Shown one piece after another: positions 1 through 7,355 of a stretch of 9,930 nt of DNA. The translations under genes were made by a program, and so were the position numbers. Position 1 is the first letter of the stretch, and each line of letters starts with the position of its first letter. The stretch lies in NCBI GenBank assembly GCA_937884735.1, contig CAKZYI010000838.1:1-9930 (forward strand), read 5' to 3'. Source of the stretch: an uncultured Pleurocapsa sp. GTDB lineage: Bacteria; Cyanobacteriota; Cyanobacteriia; Cyanobacteriales; Xenococcaceae. The notes below the pieces were generated by a model. The model did no database searches. It saw only the letters and a program-made list of their open reading frames with translations, and was not told where the DNA came from.

Positions 1-588
1 TCCATCGCCTCTTAAAAAGTCATTACCCGCACCGCCGACAATCGAGTCATCCCCTACATTTCCTTCGAGGTCATCATTACCCTCACCCCCTTCCAGGGTA
101 TCGTTTCCATCATTTCCATCGAGGTTGTCATTGCCTCCATTACCCTGAAGCAGATCGTTTCCAGTACCACCTGCGATGAAATTATTTCCTTCTCCCGCAA
201 TCAGAGTGTCGTTACCACCTCGACCACTAAGAGAAGCTACATCAAACTCTGTGGCGTTAACTCGGTCTTCTCCTTCTCCTCCAGAGAAACTCAACTGTTC
301 GATTCCCGTCACTGTAACGGTAGGAATCGTCTCATCTTCTACTCCTTCAAAGTTAACTACTGACCCTGCATCAGTCGAACTTAGGTTTAAGGTATCTTCT
401 CCCTCTCCTCCATCGATGACATCGTTACTAATGGCGGTTTCGTTGAAAAAATCATTTCCCTCTCCTCCTTCGAGAGTATCGCTTCCACTTCCTCCACGAA
501 GAGTATCATTGCCTGCTAAACCTGTGATGGAGTCATCACCAGTAGTTCCTAATAAACTATCATTGCCATCAGTGCCTACAATAATCAT
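1..588 (-). CDS. RTX / hemolysin-type calcium-binding repeat protein (3' end outside window)
   Basis: The frame is open from an ATG at 588 through position 1, giving 196 residues with the C-terminus missing. It is built of glycine- and aspartate-rich nonapeptides of the type GGxGxDxLx, which in this family wind into a parallel beta-roll that binds Ca2+ between turns. I count about fifteen. Five lie at residues 5-49 (for example GTDGNDSLL, GLAGNDTLR), isolated ones at 60-68 and 103-111, and eight run without a break from 122 to 193, with a ninth starting at the window edge. Residues 69-102 and 112-121 are non-repeat inserts. There is no N-terminal signal peptide; such proteins normally leave by type I secretion using a C-terminal signal, which would lie off the window. 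I see no enzymatic domain in the visible part, so function beyond calcium binding is unknown. No clear Shine-Dalgarno precedes the ATG, but the repeats begin four residues after it, which supports this start. Confidence 0.85.
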   Translation of the reverse strand, partial: MIIVGTDGNDSLLGTTGDDSITGLAGNDTLRGGSGSDTLEGGEGNDFFNETAISNDVIDGGEGEDTLNLSSTDAGSVVNFEGVEDETIPTVTVTGIEQLSFSGGEGEDRVNATEFDVASLSGRGGNDTLIAGEGNNFIAGGTGNDLLQGNGGNDNLDGNDGNDTLEGGEGNDDLEGNVGDDSIVGGAGNDFLRGDG

Positions 589-1083
589 TTCAACAGCTTT
601 ATTATTTTGTTAGTGGGACCGCTTAGGAAAACAAACTTGATGGATTACTATCAACTTCTCTTCAAAAGAATTGCTTAAAAAAGATATTTTTTGACAAGAG
701 AATCAGTGGAAAATACGAGGATTGTGTATCAGTAAAATTATATTTTCATCAAAAATAGAGAATTGACACAAACGTATTGAGATAGTTGAAAGCTTCCTTT
801 GTTATGATTTCTTCACAATAATATCAGATTGAGCTGTTAAAATAAACGACTATGTAACTTGGATTACAGAATTGTTTGGATTATGTATTGCGTCAAAAAT
901 TAGGAGAGAGATCGCAATTTACTGCTAATTTATAGAACCCATTTGAGATTTTTGTCCGTAACTATAAGCACCTCAAAAACTCTGTCACATTAAATGTTTC
1001 TATATTTATGCTTTACCCATAAGTATTGAAAGATTAGCGATAACAGGTATTGTAGCTAAAGAAGTACGAAGGAAAATTAGCCA
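589..1083. other. AT-rich intergenic stretch without recognisable gene
   Basis: About 500 bases lie between the start of the RTX gene and the decayed region. Reading frames here are short and broken, and none resembles a known family. A TTGACA at 691-696 on the + strand has no convincing -10 partner and no gene downstream of it. The segment presumably contains the promoter of the leftward RTX gene, but I cannot point to it. Confidence 0.5.
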
Positions 1084-1170
1084 ATGCGATCGTAGGTAAG
1101 CAAAGAATTACAATCTGCTGCACTACCAGATAAAAGATTAAATCAAAGACTAATCAAAATTGTGATTGAT
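1084..1170 (+). pseudogene. Remnant of IS4-like transposase N-terminus
   Basis: Read from the ATG at 1084, the frame gives MRS, a TAG stop at 1093, then VSKELQSAALPDKRLNQRLI and a few more residues. The pattern E-L-x-x-A-x-L-x-D-x-R-L-x-x-R-L-I-K-I is what I expect at the start of IS4/Tn5-like transposases (their N-terminal DNA-binding segment). The in-frame TAG stands where a tryptophan (TGG) is common in such proteins. The similarity fades after about 1170 and no DDE catalytic region follows, so this is at best a short relic. I see no terminal inverted repeats. The call rests on recognition of a roughly 20-residue motif, so it is tentative. Confidence 0.4.
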
Positions 1171-1207
1171 TGTTTTGTTGGCGATCGCACTATCCAAAAA
1201 TCATACC

Positions 1208-1423
1208 TCAAATTACCAACGCCATTTGAACAATAGTAAAGCCTTCAAACGCTGGGGACAAGTTGGGTATAGTAACATTGACTGGAACTACTTCAAACCA
1301 CTGTGGTTCAATTTGAAATACATAAATAAGACTAAACAGAGCGGCAGCAAACAATCCGTAAACAGCATTCCTCAACCAAACAATTGCATTTTCATCTCCT
1401 CTGTCTCTGTGTTGTCTAGCCAT
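1208..1423 (-). pseudogene. Truncated metallophosphoesterase, N-terminal fragment
   Basis: This 71-codon frame has a basic N-terminus, one membrane-spanning segment at about residues 19-36, and then the stretch IEPQWFEVV followed by IPNLSPAFEGFTIVQ (residues 38-66). That is the region just before the first metal-binding motif of YkuE/YaeI-type membrane-anchored metallophosphoesterases, where the family continues with something like SDLH. Here the family pattern breaks off right after IVQ, at about 1223, and the frame stops five codons later. None of the metal-binding motifs (DxH, GDxxD, GNHE) is present, so the product cannot be a phosphoesterase. It lies downstream of and on the same strand as cobA-hemD, and the transposase relic begins about 40 bp beyond its stop. 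Most likely a gene beheaded by insertion and deletion; a short expressed membrane peptide cannot be excluded. Confidence 0.65.
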
Positions 1424-1515
1424 TATGTAGCTTTGCCATTCAAGGTCTAGATTATTATATAAAAAGAAAGCAATAAAAGGCTTGAGCTATATGTAGTAAG
1501 AAGCAGCAAGATTGT

Positions 1516-3024
1516 TTATCGATAATTGATAATTGAGCTAGTCAATCCTTCTAGGGTGTATTCTTCGGCTTCTAGATCGAATCTCCCTAGCAATTCCTGG
1601 CAAGTTTTAGATGTTTGTGGTCCAATAGAAGCAATACAGACATCTTTTAATAACGAGTGAATCTTGTTATCCGATTCCACTTGTTGCCGCAGTAGCTGAT
1701 AAAAATATTTTACCGTCTTAGAACTGGCAAATGTCACCACGTCAATTTGTTTTTGTTGCAAAGCCTGCCACGCATTTGAATCGATCTGTTGTGGACATTG
1801 AGATTGATAGGCTGCAACTTCTGTCACCGCTGCACCTTTGCTAGATAATTCTTTAACCAACACTTCTCTTCCACCAGATTCGACACGGGGAAATAAAATT
1901 TCTTGCCCCGAAAGGTTTTCAGGGAAATGAGCCACAAGAGAATCAGCAATATAGTCAGGGGGGATAAAATCGGGTTTAAGGAGCTTTTTTTCCAGACTAG
2001 AAGCTGTTTTTCGACCCACAACTGCAATTTTGACTCCTGCCAAAGCACGAGCATCGTAGCCAAGCGCAAAAAGGCGATCGCAAAAATAATTAACTCCGTT
2101 GGCAGAAGTAAGAATCAACCATTGAAATTGAGCCAAATTTGCGATCGCATTATCCAAATCATTCCAACTTAAAGGAGGAGTAATAGCTAAAGCTGGCATT
2201 TCTACAACCGTTGCACCCTGTTGCTGTAGTAAAGTAGTAAATTTGCTCGACTGGGACTCGGCGCGAGTAACCAAAATAGTTTGATTGGCTAAAGGTTGAG
2301 GAGGAGATTTAGCTTGAGAATCTGGAGAGAGTTGCACGACTTTACCAATGACAATAACAGCAGGAGAAAGGGAGATAGTTTGAGTTTTCTCTACTATATC
2401 GGTTAGAGTTCCCCGAAAAATTTCTTGTTCGACCCTGCCACAGTTGCGAATAATGGCAATGGGTTCGTCAGGCGATCGTCTATAATTAATTAAGTTCTCA
2501 ATTATTATTTTTAACGATCGTCCCCCCATCAAAATCACCAAAGTATCAATAGCAGCCAATGCAGACCAATCTAACTGTTGGGGCTGATGTCCGCTGAGTA
2601 TTGCACTACAGCGGCTAAGATATTTATCTGTTAGAGGAATACCCGCCAGTAAAGGTGCAGCCAATGCAGAAGAAATACCAGGAACAAGTTCAAATTGGCA
2701 TTTCGCTTTTTGCAATGCAGTAATCTCAACCTGAGCGCGACCGAAAATAAAAGGATCGCCACTTTTTAATCTCACTACCTGTTTACCTTGGAGACAATAA
2801 GCCACCAACAGTTGATTGATTTTTTCTTGCGGTGTGCTAGGTAATCCTCCCCGTTTTCCTACACAGATTTGGAGACAATCTTCAGGGGCAAAATGGAGCA
2901 AATCCCGATCGACGAGAGCATCATAAATCAACACTTCAGCAGTACCAATTAACTGTTTTCCTCTTACAGTTAAATACTCCTCTTTACCTATCCCCGCACC
3001 AACCAAATAAACTTTTCCAGACAT
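1516..3024 (-). CDS. cobA-hemD: Uroporphyrinogen-III C-methyltransferase / uroporphyrinogen-III synthase fusion
   Basis: A 502-residue two-domain tetrapyrrole enzyme. Residues about 4-235 are the SAM-dependent methyltransferase (SUMT) that converts uroporphyrinogen III to precorrin-2, the entry to siroheme and cobalamin. Recognisable motifs are VYLVGAG (5-11), YDALV (34-38), VGKRGG (55-60), VVRLKSGDPFIFGR (83-96), VPGISSA (114-120), AGIPLTD (127-133) and the ILMGGR loop (164-169). Residues about 248-502 are HemD, which cyclises hydroxymethylbilane to uroporphyrinogen III for heme, bilins, chlorophyll and B12; its marks are ILVTRAE, LTSANGV, FPRVESGG, VTFASSKTV and IASIGPQT. The fused arrangement is known in cyanobacteria. 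In the first SUMT motif the usual GAGPGD-like loop reads GAGIGK, so the proline is replaced. The start at 3024 places the SUMT beta strand at residue 4, as expected; GGTAAGGG just upstream is purine-rich but very close. The sodA gene is divergent across 177 bp. Confidence 0.95.
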   Translation of the reverse strand: MSGKVYLVGAGIGKEEYLTVRGKQLIGTAEVLIYDALVDRDLLHFAPEDCLQICVGKRGGLPSTPQEKINQLLVAYCLQGKQVVRLKSGDPFIFGRAQVEITALQKAKCQFELVPGISSALAAPLLAGIPLTDKYLSRCSAILSGHQPQQLDWSALAAIDTLVILMGGRSLKIIIENLINYRRSPDEPIAIIRNCGRVEQEIFRGTLTDIVEKTQTISLSPAVIVIGKVVQLSPDSQAKSPPQPLANQTILVTRAESQSSKFTTLLQQQGATVVEMPALAITPPLSWNDLDNAIANLAQFQWLILTSANGVNYFCDRLFALGYDARALAGVKIAVVGRKTASSLEKKLLKPDFIPPDYIADSLVAHFPENLSGQEILFPRVESGGREVLVKELSSKGAAVTEVAAYQSQCPQQIDSNAWQALQQKQIDVVTFASSKTVKYFYQLLRQQVESDNKIHSLLKDVCIASIGPQTSKTCQELLGRFDLEAEEYTLEGLTSSIINYR

Positions 3025-3201
3025 CCCTTACCCATTAACAATTATTAATAATTTACTATTTGCTGCAATAATAAGGAAAAAAGTTAAACATAGAAAAAAT
3101 CATAGCTTCTCAGCAATTTCTCAGGAAACTTTCAGTTAGAAGTTGCAATAACCTATGTAAATTCAGTTTCTATAGATCGAGTTTATTCTTAAATTTACAC
3201 T

Positions 3202-3984
3202 ATGTATTCCAAAAAACTGTACGGTTTTATTTTTCTCGTGGGGTTATCAATATTTTTAATGCTTGAGAACTTATACCCCCACACTAGTATGGCATCCAGC
3301 TTAGAAAACAATAAAACACCAATATTGTCACAGGCTACTGTAGTTGCTCAAAATACCTCAGATTTTGTCCTACCTCCTTTGACCTACGATTATGATGCCT
3401 TAGAACCTTATATCGATAGTCAGACCATGACTTTCCACCACGACAAACATCATGCTGGTTATGTTAAAAACTTAAATGAGGCCATTTCTCCTTATCCAGA
3501 ATTTCAAGGGCAAACAATAGAGGAACTATTACTCAACATAGATACCCTTCCTGAAGATATCCAGACAACTGTACGCAATAATGGAGGCGGTCATTCTAAC
3601 CACTCTATATTTTGGTCGATCATGACTCCCGATAGTGAAGGAGAACCTACAGGAGAACTAGCATCAACTATCTCTAGGGATTTTGGCGACTTTGCCGCTC
3701 TTAAAGAAGAATTTAATACTGCTGGCAAAAAGCAATTTGGCAGTGGCTGGGCTTGGCTAGTAATGAACGATGAAGGAAAATTAGAAATTATTAACACTCC
3801 TAATCAAGACAGTCCTTTGCTAGAGGGAAAATATCCCATCATGGGTAACGATGTTTGGGAACATGCCTACTATCTTAAATATCAAAATAAAAGAGGAGAC
3901 TATCTCGACGCATGGTGGAATGTAATTAATTGGTCGGAAGTTAATCAGCGATTTTTGGCTGCACAAGATTTTATAGATCAATAA
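3202..3984 (+). CDS. sodA: Superoxide dismutase, Mn type, with N-terminal export/anchor segment
   Basis: A 260-residue Fe/Mn superoxide dismutase that disproportionates superoxide to H2O2 and O2. By comparison with E. coli SodA the metal ligands are H79, H134, D217 and H221, and the gateway residues are H83 and Y87. Two sites point to manganese rather than iron: the GGH motif (G129-H131, preceding NHSIFW), and the active-site glutamine in NQDSPL (Q202), which comes from the C-terminal domain as in MnSOD. The sequence MGNDVWEHAYYLKYQN (214-229) is the family signature. The protein has about 50 residues ahead of the catalytic domain: a short basic start, a hydrophobic segment at about 8-21, and a possible signal peptidase site after A31 (SMA-SS). 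No lipobox cysteine is present. It should therefore be periplasmic or membrane-tethered, as described for cyanobacterial SodA proteins. It ends 68 bp before the convergent pyk gene, with a hairpin between them. No strong Shine-Dalgarno is visible. Confidence 0.93.
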   Translation: MYSKKLYGFIFLVGLSIFLMLENLYPHTSMASSLENNKTPILSQATVVAQNTSDFVLPPLTYDYDALEPYIDSQTMTFHHDKHHAGYVKNLNEAISPYPEFQGQTIEELLLNIDTLPEDIQTTVRNNGGGHSNHSIFWSIMTPDSEGEPTGELASTISRDFGDFAALKEEFNTAGKKQFGSGWAWLVMNDEGKLEIINTPNQDSPLLEGKYPIMGNDVWEHAYYLKYQNKRGDYLDAWWNVINWSEVNQRFLAAQDFIDQ

Positions 3985-4010
3985 TTAAACAAATCAAACT
4001 GCGCTTTAGA

Positions 4011-4050
4011 AGATGCTGTAACTCTTTGCAGGGTTGCAGCATCTAATCAT
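4011..4050. terminator. Hairpin terminator between convergent sodA and pyk
   Basis: The 12-base arm AGATGCTGTAAC at 4011-4022 pairs with GTTGCAGCATCT at 4033-4044, with a single T:G wobble and a 10-base loop. On the + strand it is followed by AATCATTTTT, so it should end sodA transcripts. It also lies about 10 bp past the pyk stop codon (4053-4055), so the hairpin may act in both directions, although the minus-strand side lacks a clean T run. Confidence 0.75.
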
Positions 4051-4052
4051 TT

Positions 4053-5810
4053 TTACTTTTCGCTGGTTGAACCCGAATAAACCATACCCCGCTTGGCATC
4101 TAAAGTTAAAATAGCCCCTTCTCGGATGATTTCGGTGGCATTTTTTAAGCCGACAATCACAGGAATACCCAACCTCAAACCGATTACCGCAGCATGACTG
4201 GTCAAATTGTCTTCTTCGGTAATGATTCCCGATGCTTGGCGAATAATGTCTACAAACTGAGCATTAGTCGAGGAGGTTACTAAAATTTCTCCAGGGTTGA
4301 AGTCATTAATATCTTTCGCTTCATAAACTACCCTTGCTCTGCCACTAATAGCACCCTGTCCAATTCCCGATCCTTCTCCCAAGATAGCTTTGACTAATTC
4401 AACTTTAATCAAATCAGTCGAACCTGCAACCCCTTGAAGAGTACCCGCCGTCATTACTACTAAATCTCCAGCAGAAAGCCAGTTTTTTTCTTGAGCTACA
4501 TTGATTGCTGCTTGGAAAGTCTGAGTTGCAGAGGCTAAATCCAAAACTAATAAGGGTTTGACTCCCCAAACTAGCTGCAATCTACGAGATACGTATACAT
4601 GAGGCGTGATCGCTAAAATAGGGGTTTTTGGTCTAAATTTGGACACATTACGCGCTGTCGAACCTGTTTTAGTTAAGGTCATAATTGCAGCAGCATCCAA
4701 CTGAGAGGCAATTTGACCTACCGCAGCAGATATAGCGTGGGTAATGGAGCGTTTTGTTCTCTTAAGATTATTAGTTTGCTGTTCCTGTTCAATTCTACAG
4801 GCAATGGTTGCCATAGTTTCTACAGCCTCAACAGGATAGTTACCAACAGCAGTTTCGTTAGAAAGCATTACTGCATCCGTACCATCTAAGATCGCATTTG
4901 CCACATCAGACACTTCTGCACGAGTAGGGCGAGGATTGTTTACCATGCTGTCTAGCATCTGGGTAGCCGTAATGATGGGAATGCCTAATTTATTTGCCGT
5001 CGCAATCAAACGTTTTTGCAAAATGGGAACATCTTCTGCGGGCAGCTCTACGCCCAAATCTCCTCTGGCTACCATTACCCCATCACACAGAGAAAGGATC
5101 GCATCCATTAGTTGAATAGCCTCGTGTAATTCAATTTTGGCTATTATAGGGATAGATTTACCAGCACTAGATATCAGGTCTTTAATTTCTAAAATATCTT
5201 GAGGGTTGCGAACAAAGCTTAGAGCAATCCAGTCTACTCCTTGATCCAAGCCAAACATCAAGTCTTCGCGGTCTTTGTCGGTTAAAGCTTTGACCGATAG
5301 ATATACCCCAGGGAAGTTAACTCCTTTATTACTAGAAAGATCCCCACCAACAACTACTCGGCAGTGCAGGTCTTGATTTGCCTTGTCTATTTTTTCTACC
5401 TGCATTTCTACCTTGCCATCGTCTAATAAGATGGTGGCATTTTCAGGAACTTCTGCAGCTAGCTTATCGTAGCTAACATAGCCTATTTCTTGATTGCATT
5501 CTACTGGACGACTAGTAAGTGTATAGCGATCGCCTTTTTTGAGATTTATCTTGCCGCTAGCATACTTACCTAAACGAATTTTAGGCCCTTGTAAATCCTG
5601 TAAAATGCCGACGGGCTGATCCAATTCAAATGCAGTCTGTCTAATTAGCCTTATCGCCTTTTGATGGTCTTGTTGTGTCCCATGAGAAAAATTAATTCTA
5701 AGGGTAGTTGCTCCTGCTTTAATCAACTGACGCAGAGTATCGGGTTTTAGTGTAGCTGGCCCTACTGTGGCAACAATTTTTGTCCGACGCGGGTTATTTG
5801 GCGATGGCAT
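4053..5810 (-). CDS. pyk: Pyruvate kinase with C-terminal PEP-utiliser mobile domain
   Basis: Makes ATP and pyruvate from phosphoenolpyruvate and ADP, the last step of glycolysis. The 585 residues exceed the roughly 470 of a minimal enzyme because of an extra C-terminal domain. Core motifs are KIVATVGPAT (11-20), the substrate-binding LRINFSHG (37-44, R38), QDLQGPKIRLG (71-81), IIAKIE with catalytic K225 and metal-ligand E227, MVARGDLGVEL (246-256) and TATQMLDSM (281-289), followed by PRPTRAEVSDVANA. The allosteric C domain spans about 350-475. Residues about 478-580 form a phosphohistidine-type swivelling domain, with TSHAAVIG (537-544) keeping the histidine at 539 and GIPVIVG after it. This extension is known in Bacillus-type and cyanobacterial pyruvate kinases, where its role is not catalytic in the main reaction. 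The gene is apparently monocistronic, 254 bp downstream of the TolB-like gene on the same strand. Confidence 0.97.
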   Translation of the reverse strand: MPSPNNPRRTKIVATVGPATLKPDTLRQLIKAGATTLRINFSHGTQQDHQKAIRLIRQTAFELDQPVGILQDLQGPKIRLGKYASGKINLKKGDRYTLTSRPVECNQEIGYVSYDKLAAEVPENATILLDDGKVEMQVEKIDKANQDLHCRVVVGGDLSSNKGVNFPGVYLSVKALTDKDREDLMFGLDQGVDWIALSFVRNPQDILEIKDLISSAGKSIPIIAKIELHEAIQLMDAILSLCDGVMVARGDLGVELPAEDVPILQKRLIATANKLGIPIITATQMLDSMVNNPRPTRAEVSDVANAILDGTDAVMLSNETAVGNYPVEAVETMATIACRIEQEQQTNNLKRTKRSITHAISAAVGQIASQLDAAAIMTLTKTGSTARNVSKFRPKTPILAITPHVYVSRRLQLVWGVKPLLVLDLASATQTFQAAINVAQEKNWLSAGDLVVMTAGTLQGVAGSTDLIKVELVKAILGEGSGIGQGAISGRARVVYEAKDINDFNPGEILVTSSTNAQFVDIIRQASGIITEEDNLTSHAAVIGLRLGIPVIVGLKNATEIIREGAILTLDAKRGMVYSGSTSEK

Positions 5811-6064
5811 TGTTTTTTGCTCTTGAATTACTGGATTTGCTAAGTTGATTGCTACTGAACAACTAAAGCCTATGAATATATAAAACTTTTGGTTGCCAGC
5901 TTAGTTTACAGGAAATAAGCAAGGGGTGCAAAGCTGTAACTATCCTTGCTCCTTGGTATCTATATGTAATGCTTAATTCTATATTGATCGCGATTAGGGC
6001 AATCGTAAATATTGTTTGTATTTCGATCTTCGATCGCTCAGTATCTCAAATTCCAATCAACAAT

Positions 6065-6631
6065 CTAGGGATTTTCTTTGGTGGTGTCGGAAGAATTACG
6101 AGGTGGAGAAAAATCAATTCCCACTCCACGGTCGTATATTTCAATATCCCATTGACCCAAACGATTGCCTTCAAAGGCAACAAAACGACCATTTCCACTA
6201 ATAGTGGGGTTGCGGACTTCTCCAATAAAATTTTTGGTCAGGTTTTGGCTTTTGGAGGTCAGCCGACTGTACAAAAAGATATCGGTTTTACCTAACTGTT
6301 CTGATACATAGACAATATAACGCCCGTCAGCACTGATATCCGCTTGATACTGCATACTACCTGGTTGATTTAAACCAGGAAGAGGTACCAAACGACGACG
6401 CTGCAAATCATAAAGAAAAACACTGCGTTGGGCATTGCGATCGCTACTATAAATTAGATAATGTCCATCATAAGAAAAATTAGGAGATCCTTCATAATTA
6501 GAAGAGTTGAGTTTGGCATTGATTGTTTGAGTGGGAGGAGTAATATATTTTGACCCCTCACAACCAAACAAGCCCAATGTTGCGGTCGCTAATACTGCTT
6601 TTATGAAGCTAAAATTATTGCACCACTTCAT
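6065..6631 (-). CDS. TolB-like (PD40 beta-propeller) lipoprotein
   Basis: A 188-residue protein beginning with a lipoprotein signal peptide: basic start, hydrophobic stretch at about 10-21, and lipobox LFGC with the lipidated cysteine at C24. About three TolB/WD40-like PD40 repeats follow. Each has a pattern like S-x-D-G-x-Y-hydrophobic then S-x-x-x-x-x-x-hydrophobic-L-Y, at about 47-80 (FSYDGHYLIYSSD), 93-125 (ISADGRYIVYVSE) and 141-168 (ISGNGRFVAFEGN). Three repeats are only half of a closed propeller, so it may dimerise or join another protein. It lacks the TolB N-terminal domain and there is no tol-pal context, so it should not be called TolB itself. The start codon lies inside the end of the upstream regulator gene (17-base overlap), which suggests translational coupling. 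The precise role is unknown. Confidence 0.82.
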   Translation of the reverse strand: MKWCNNFSFIKAVLATATLGLFGCEGSKYITPPTQTINAKLNSSNYEGSPNFSYDGHYLIYSSDRNAQRSVFLYDLQRRRLVPLPGLNQPGSMQYQADISADGRYIVYVSEQLGKTDIFLYSRLTSKSQNLTKNFIGEVRNPTISGNGRFVAFEGNRLGQWDIEIYDRGVGIDFSPPRNSSDTTKENP

Positions 6632-6905
6632 TACAGTCTATGGCATGACTGAAACTAGGTAAGGTACAGCAGATGACGTTATCTATACTCACTTTTCTCC
6701 ACTGTAAAGACCAGCGAACATACTCTACACGGTTAGCAGCACGAGTTTTTTTGAGAATGTTACTGATGTGGTTATCAACCGTTCTTTTACTTATTTCTAG
6801 CTGTTGAGCGATTTTGTGGTTACTCAAACCTGTAACCACTAGCTCAACAATTTGCAGTTCTCTTCCTGACAACAATGCTTCATGACTCAGTTTCTCTGCT
6901 TCCAT
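6615..6905 (-). CDS. pedR: Small LuxR-type regulator, PedR-like
   Basis: A 96-residue protein made almost wholly of a LuxR/GerE helix-turn-helix: LSGRELQIVELVVTGLSNHK (12-31) and the recognition part ISKRTVDNHISNILKKT (38-54). There is no receiver or ligand domain. The tail RWSLQWRKV...CCTLP (64-83), with cysteines at 79 and 80, resembles PedR (Ssl0564) of Synechocystis. PedR is a small LuxR-type factor that responds to photosynthetic electron transport, reportedly through thioredoxin reduction of a disulfide at Cys80; I recall this from the literature, and the matching position here supports the assignment. An extra tail of about 13 residues (to 96) carries a further cysteine, C91. The gene overlaps the lipoprotein gene by 17 bases and is probably cotranscribed with it. 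No convincing promoter or Shine-Dalgarno is seen upstream. Confidence 0.75.
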   Translation of the reverse strand: MEAEKLSHEALLSGRELQIVELVVTGLSNHKIAQQLEISKRTVDNHISNILKKTRAANRVEYVRWSLQWRKVSIDNVICCTLPSFSHAIDCNEVVQ

Positions 6906-7355
6906 TGATTTATTGCCTAGTACATTTACTTATTGCTTTCTCTATTCTAAGAGGTAATGTTTCCCAATAATTACCCATAGAGCTATAAATAAATTATTCT
7001 TTAAGGATTCGTCAAAAAACCAAAGTATTGCAGAGTAAGACTTTAGATTTAATTTTATTGATTGCTGAAAGATGTATCGGCTTCAGTATCAAAGTTTAAC
7101 CCTAGATATTGTTCTTAATTCTTTTTTTAGATAACAGTAAATCTTGTCTGAATAAATTGGTATGTGTGAAGAACTAAACTTCAAACTTTCTTTACAAAAA
7201 AAGCGACCAGACTGTGGTCATTTATCAGTTTTAAAGCCTTACTGTTTACAATCTGCGCGAGACGATTTTACTCCTCTAACAATCTCTTGCGTTTTTATTA
7301 GCACACTTCACACTACACACTAAGTTTAGTTGGGAAATTGTTTTAAACAACCTAA
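6906..7355. other. Intergenic region between pedR-like gene and nblA
   Basis: About 450 AT-rich bases hold the upstream region of the pedR-like gene and the 3' untranslated region of nblA with its terminator (7196-7219). A 53-codon + strand frame at 7162-7323 has no Shine-Dalgarno and no family resemblance, and lies across the terminator, so I do not call it. Short CACACT-type repeats at about 7301-7320 look like simple sequence. Confidence 0.5.
7196..7219 (-). terminator. Intrinsic terminator downstream of nblA
   Basis: Read on the minus strand, the sequence is GACCA-CAGTC-TGGTC followed by GC and seven T residues (the A run at 7196-7202 on the + strand). The stem is 5 bp (6 with a wobble) with a 5-base loop and a direct U tract. 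It lies about 137 bp beyond the nblA stop codon, giving a fairly long 3' untranslated region, and nothing else on this strand would use it. Confidence 0.6.

Noticed and set aside
176..613. 145-codon + strand frame rich in Ser and Pro
   Set aside because: It is the antisense shadow of the RTX repeat gene; the opposite strand gives clear GGxGxDxLx nonapeptides.
1166..1450. 94-codon + strand frame
   Set aside because: Shadow of the metallophosphoesterase fragment on the minus strand; no family resemblance of its own.
5918..5950. 7-bp inverted repeat AGCAAGG/CCTTGCT with 19-base loop between the TolB-like gene and pyk
   Set aside because: Short stem, long loop and no T run; not distinguishable from chance.
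6023..6036. CGATC-TTC-GATCG small hairpin after the TolB-like gene
   Set aside because: A 5-bp stem made of GATCG motifs, which are over-represented in this genome; no T run follows.
5969..6295. 108-codon + strand frame
   Set aside because: Mostly antisense to the TolB-like lipoprotein gene, which has a lipobox and PD40 repeats; no Shine-Dalgarno.
7162..7323. 53-codon + strand frame with four cysteines
   Set aside because: No Shine-Dalgarno, no family resemblance, and it spans the minus-strand terminator of nblA; probably chance.
7285..7325. CACACT-type short repeats considered as a CRISPR or iteron array
   Set aside because: The units are too short and irregular, with no spacers; simple sequence.
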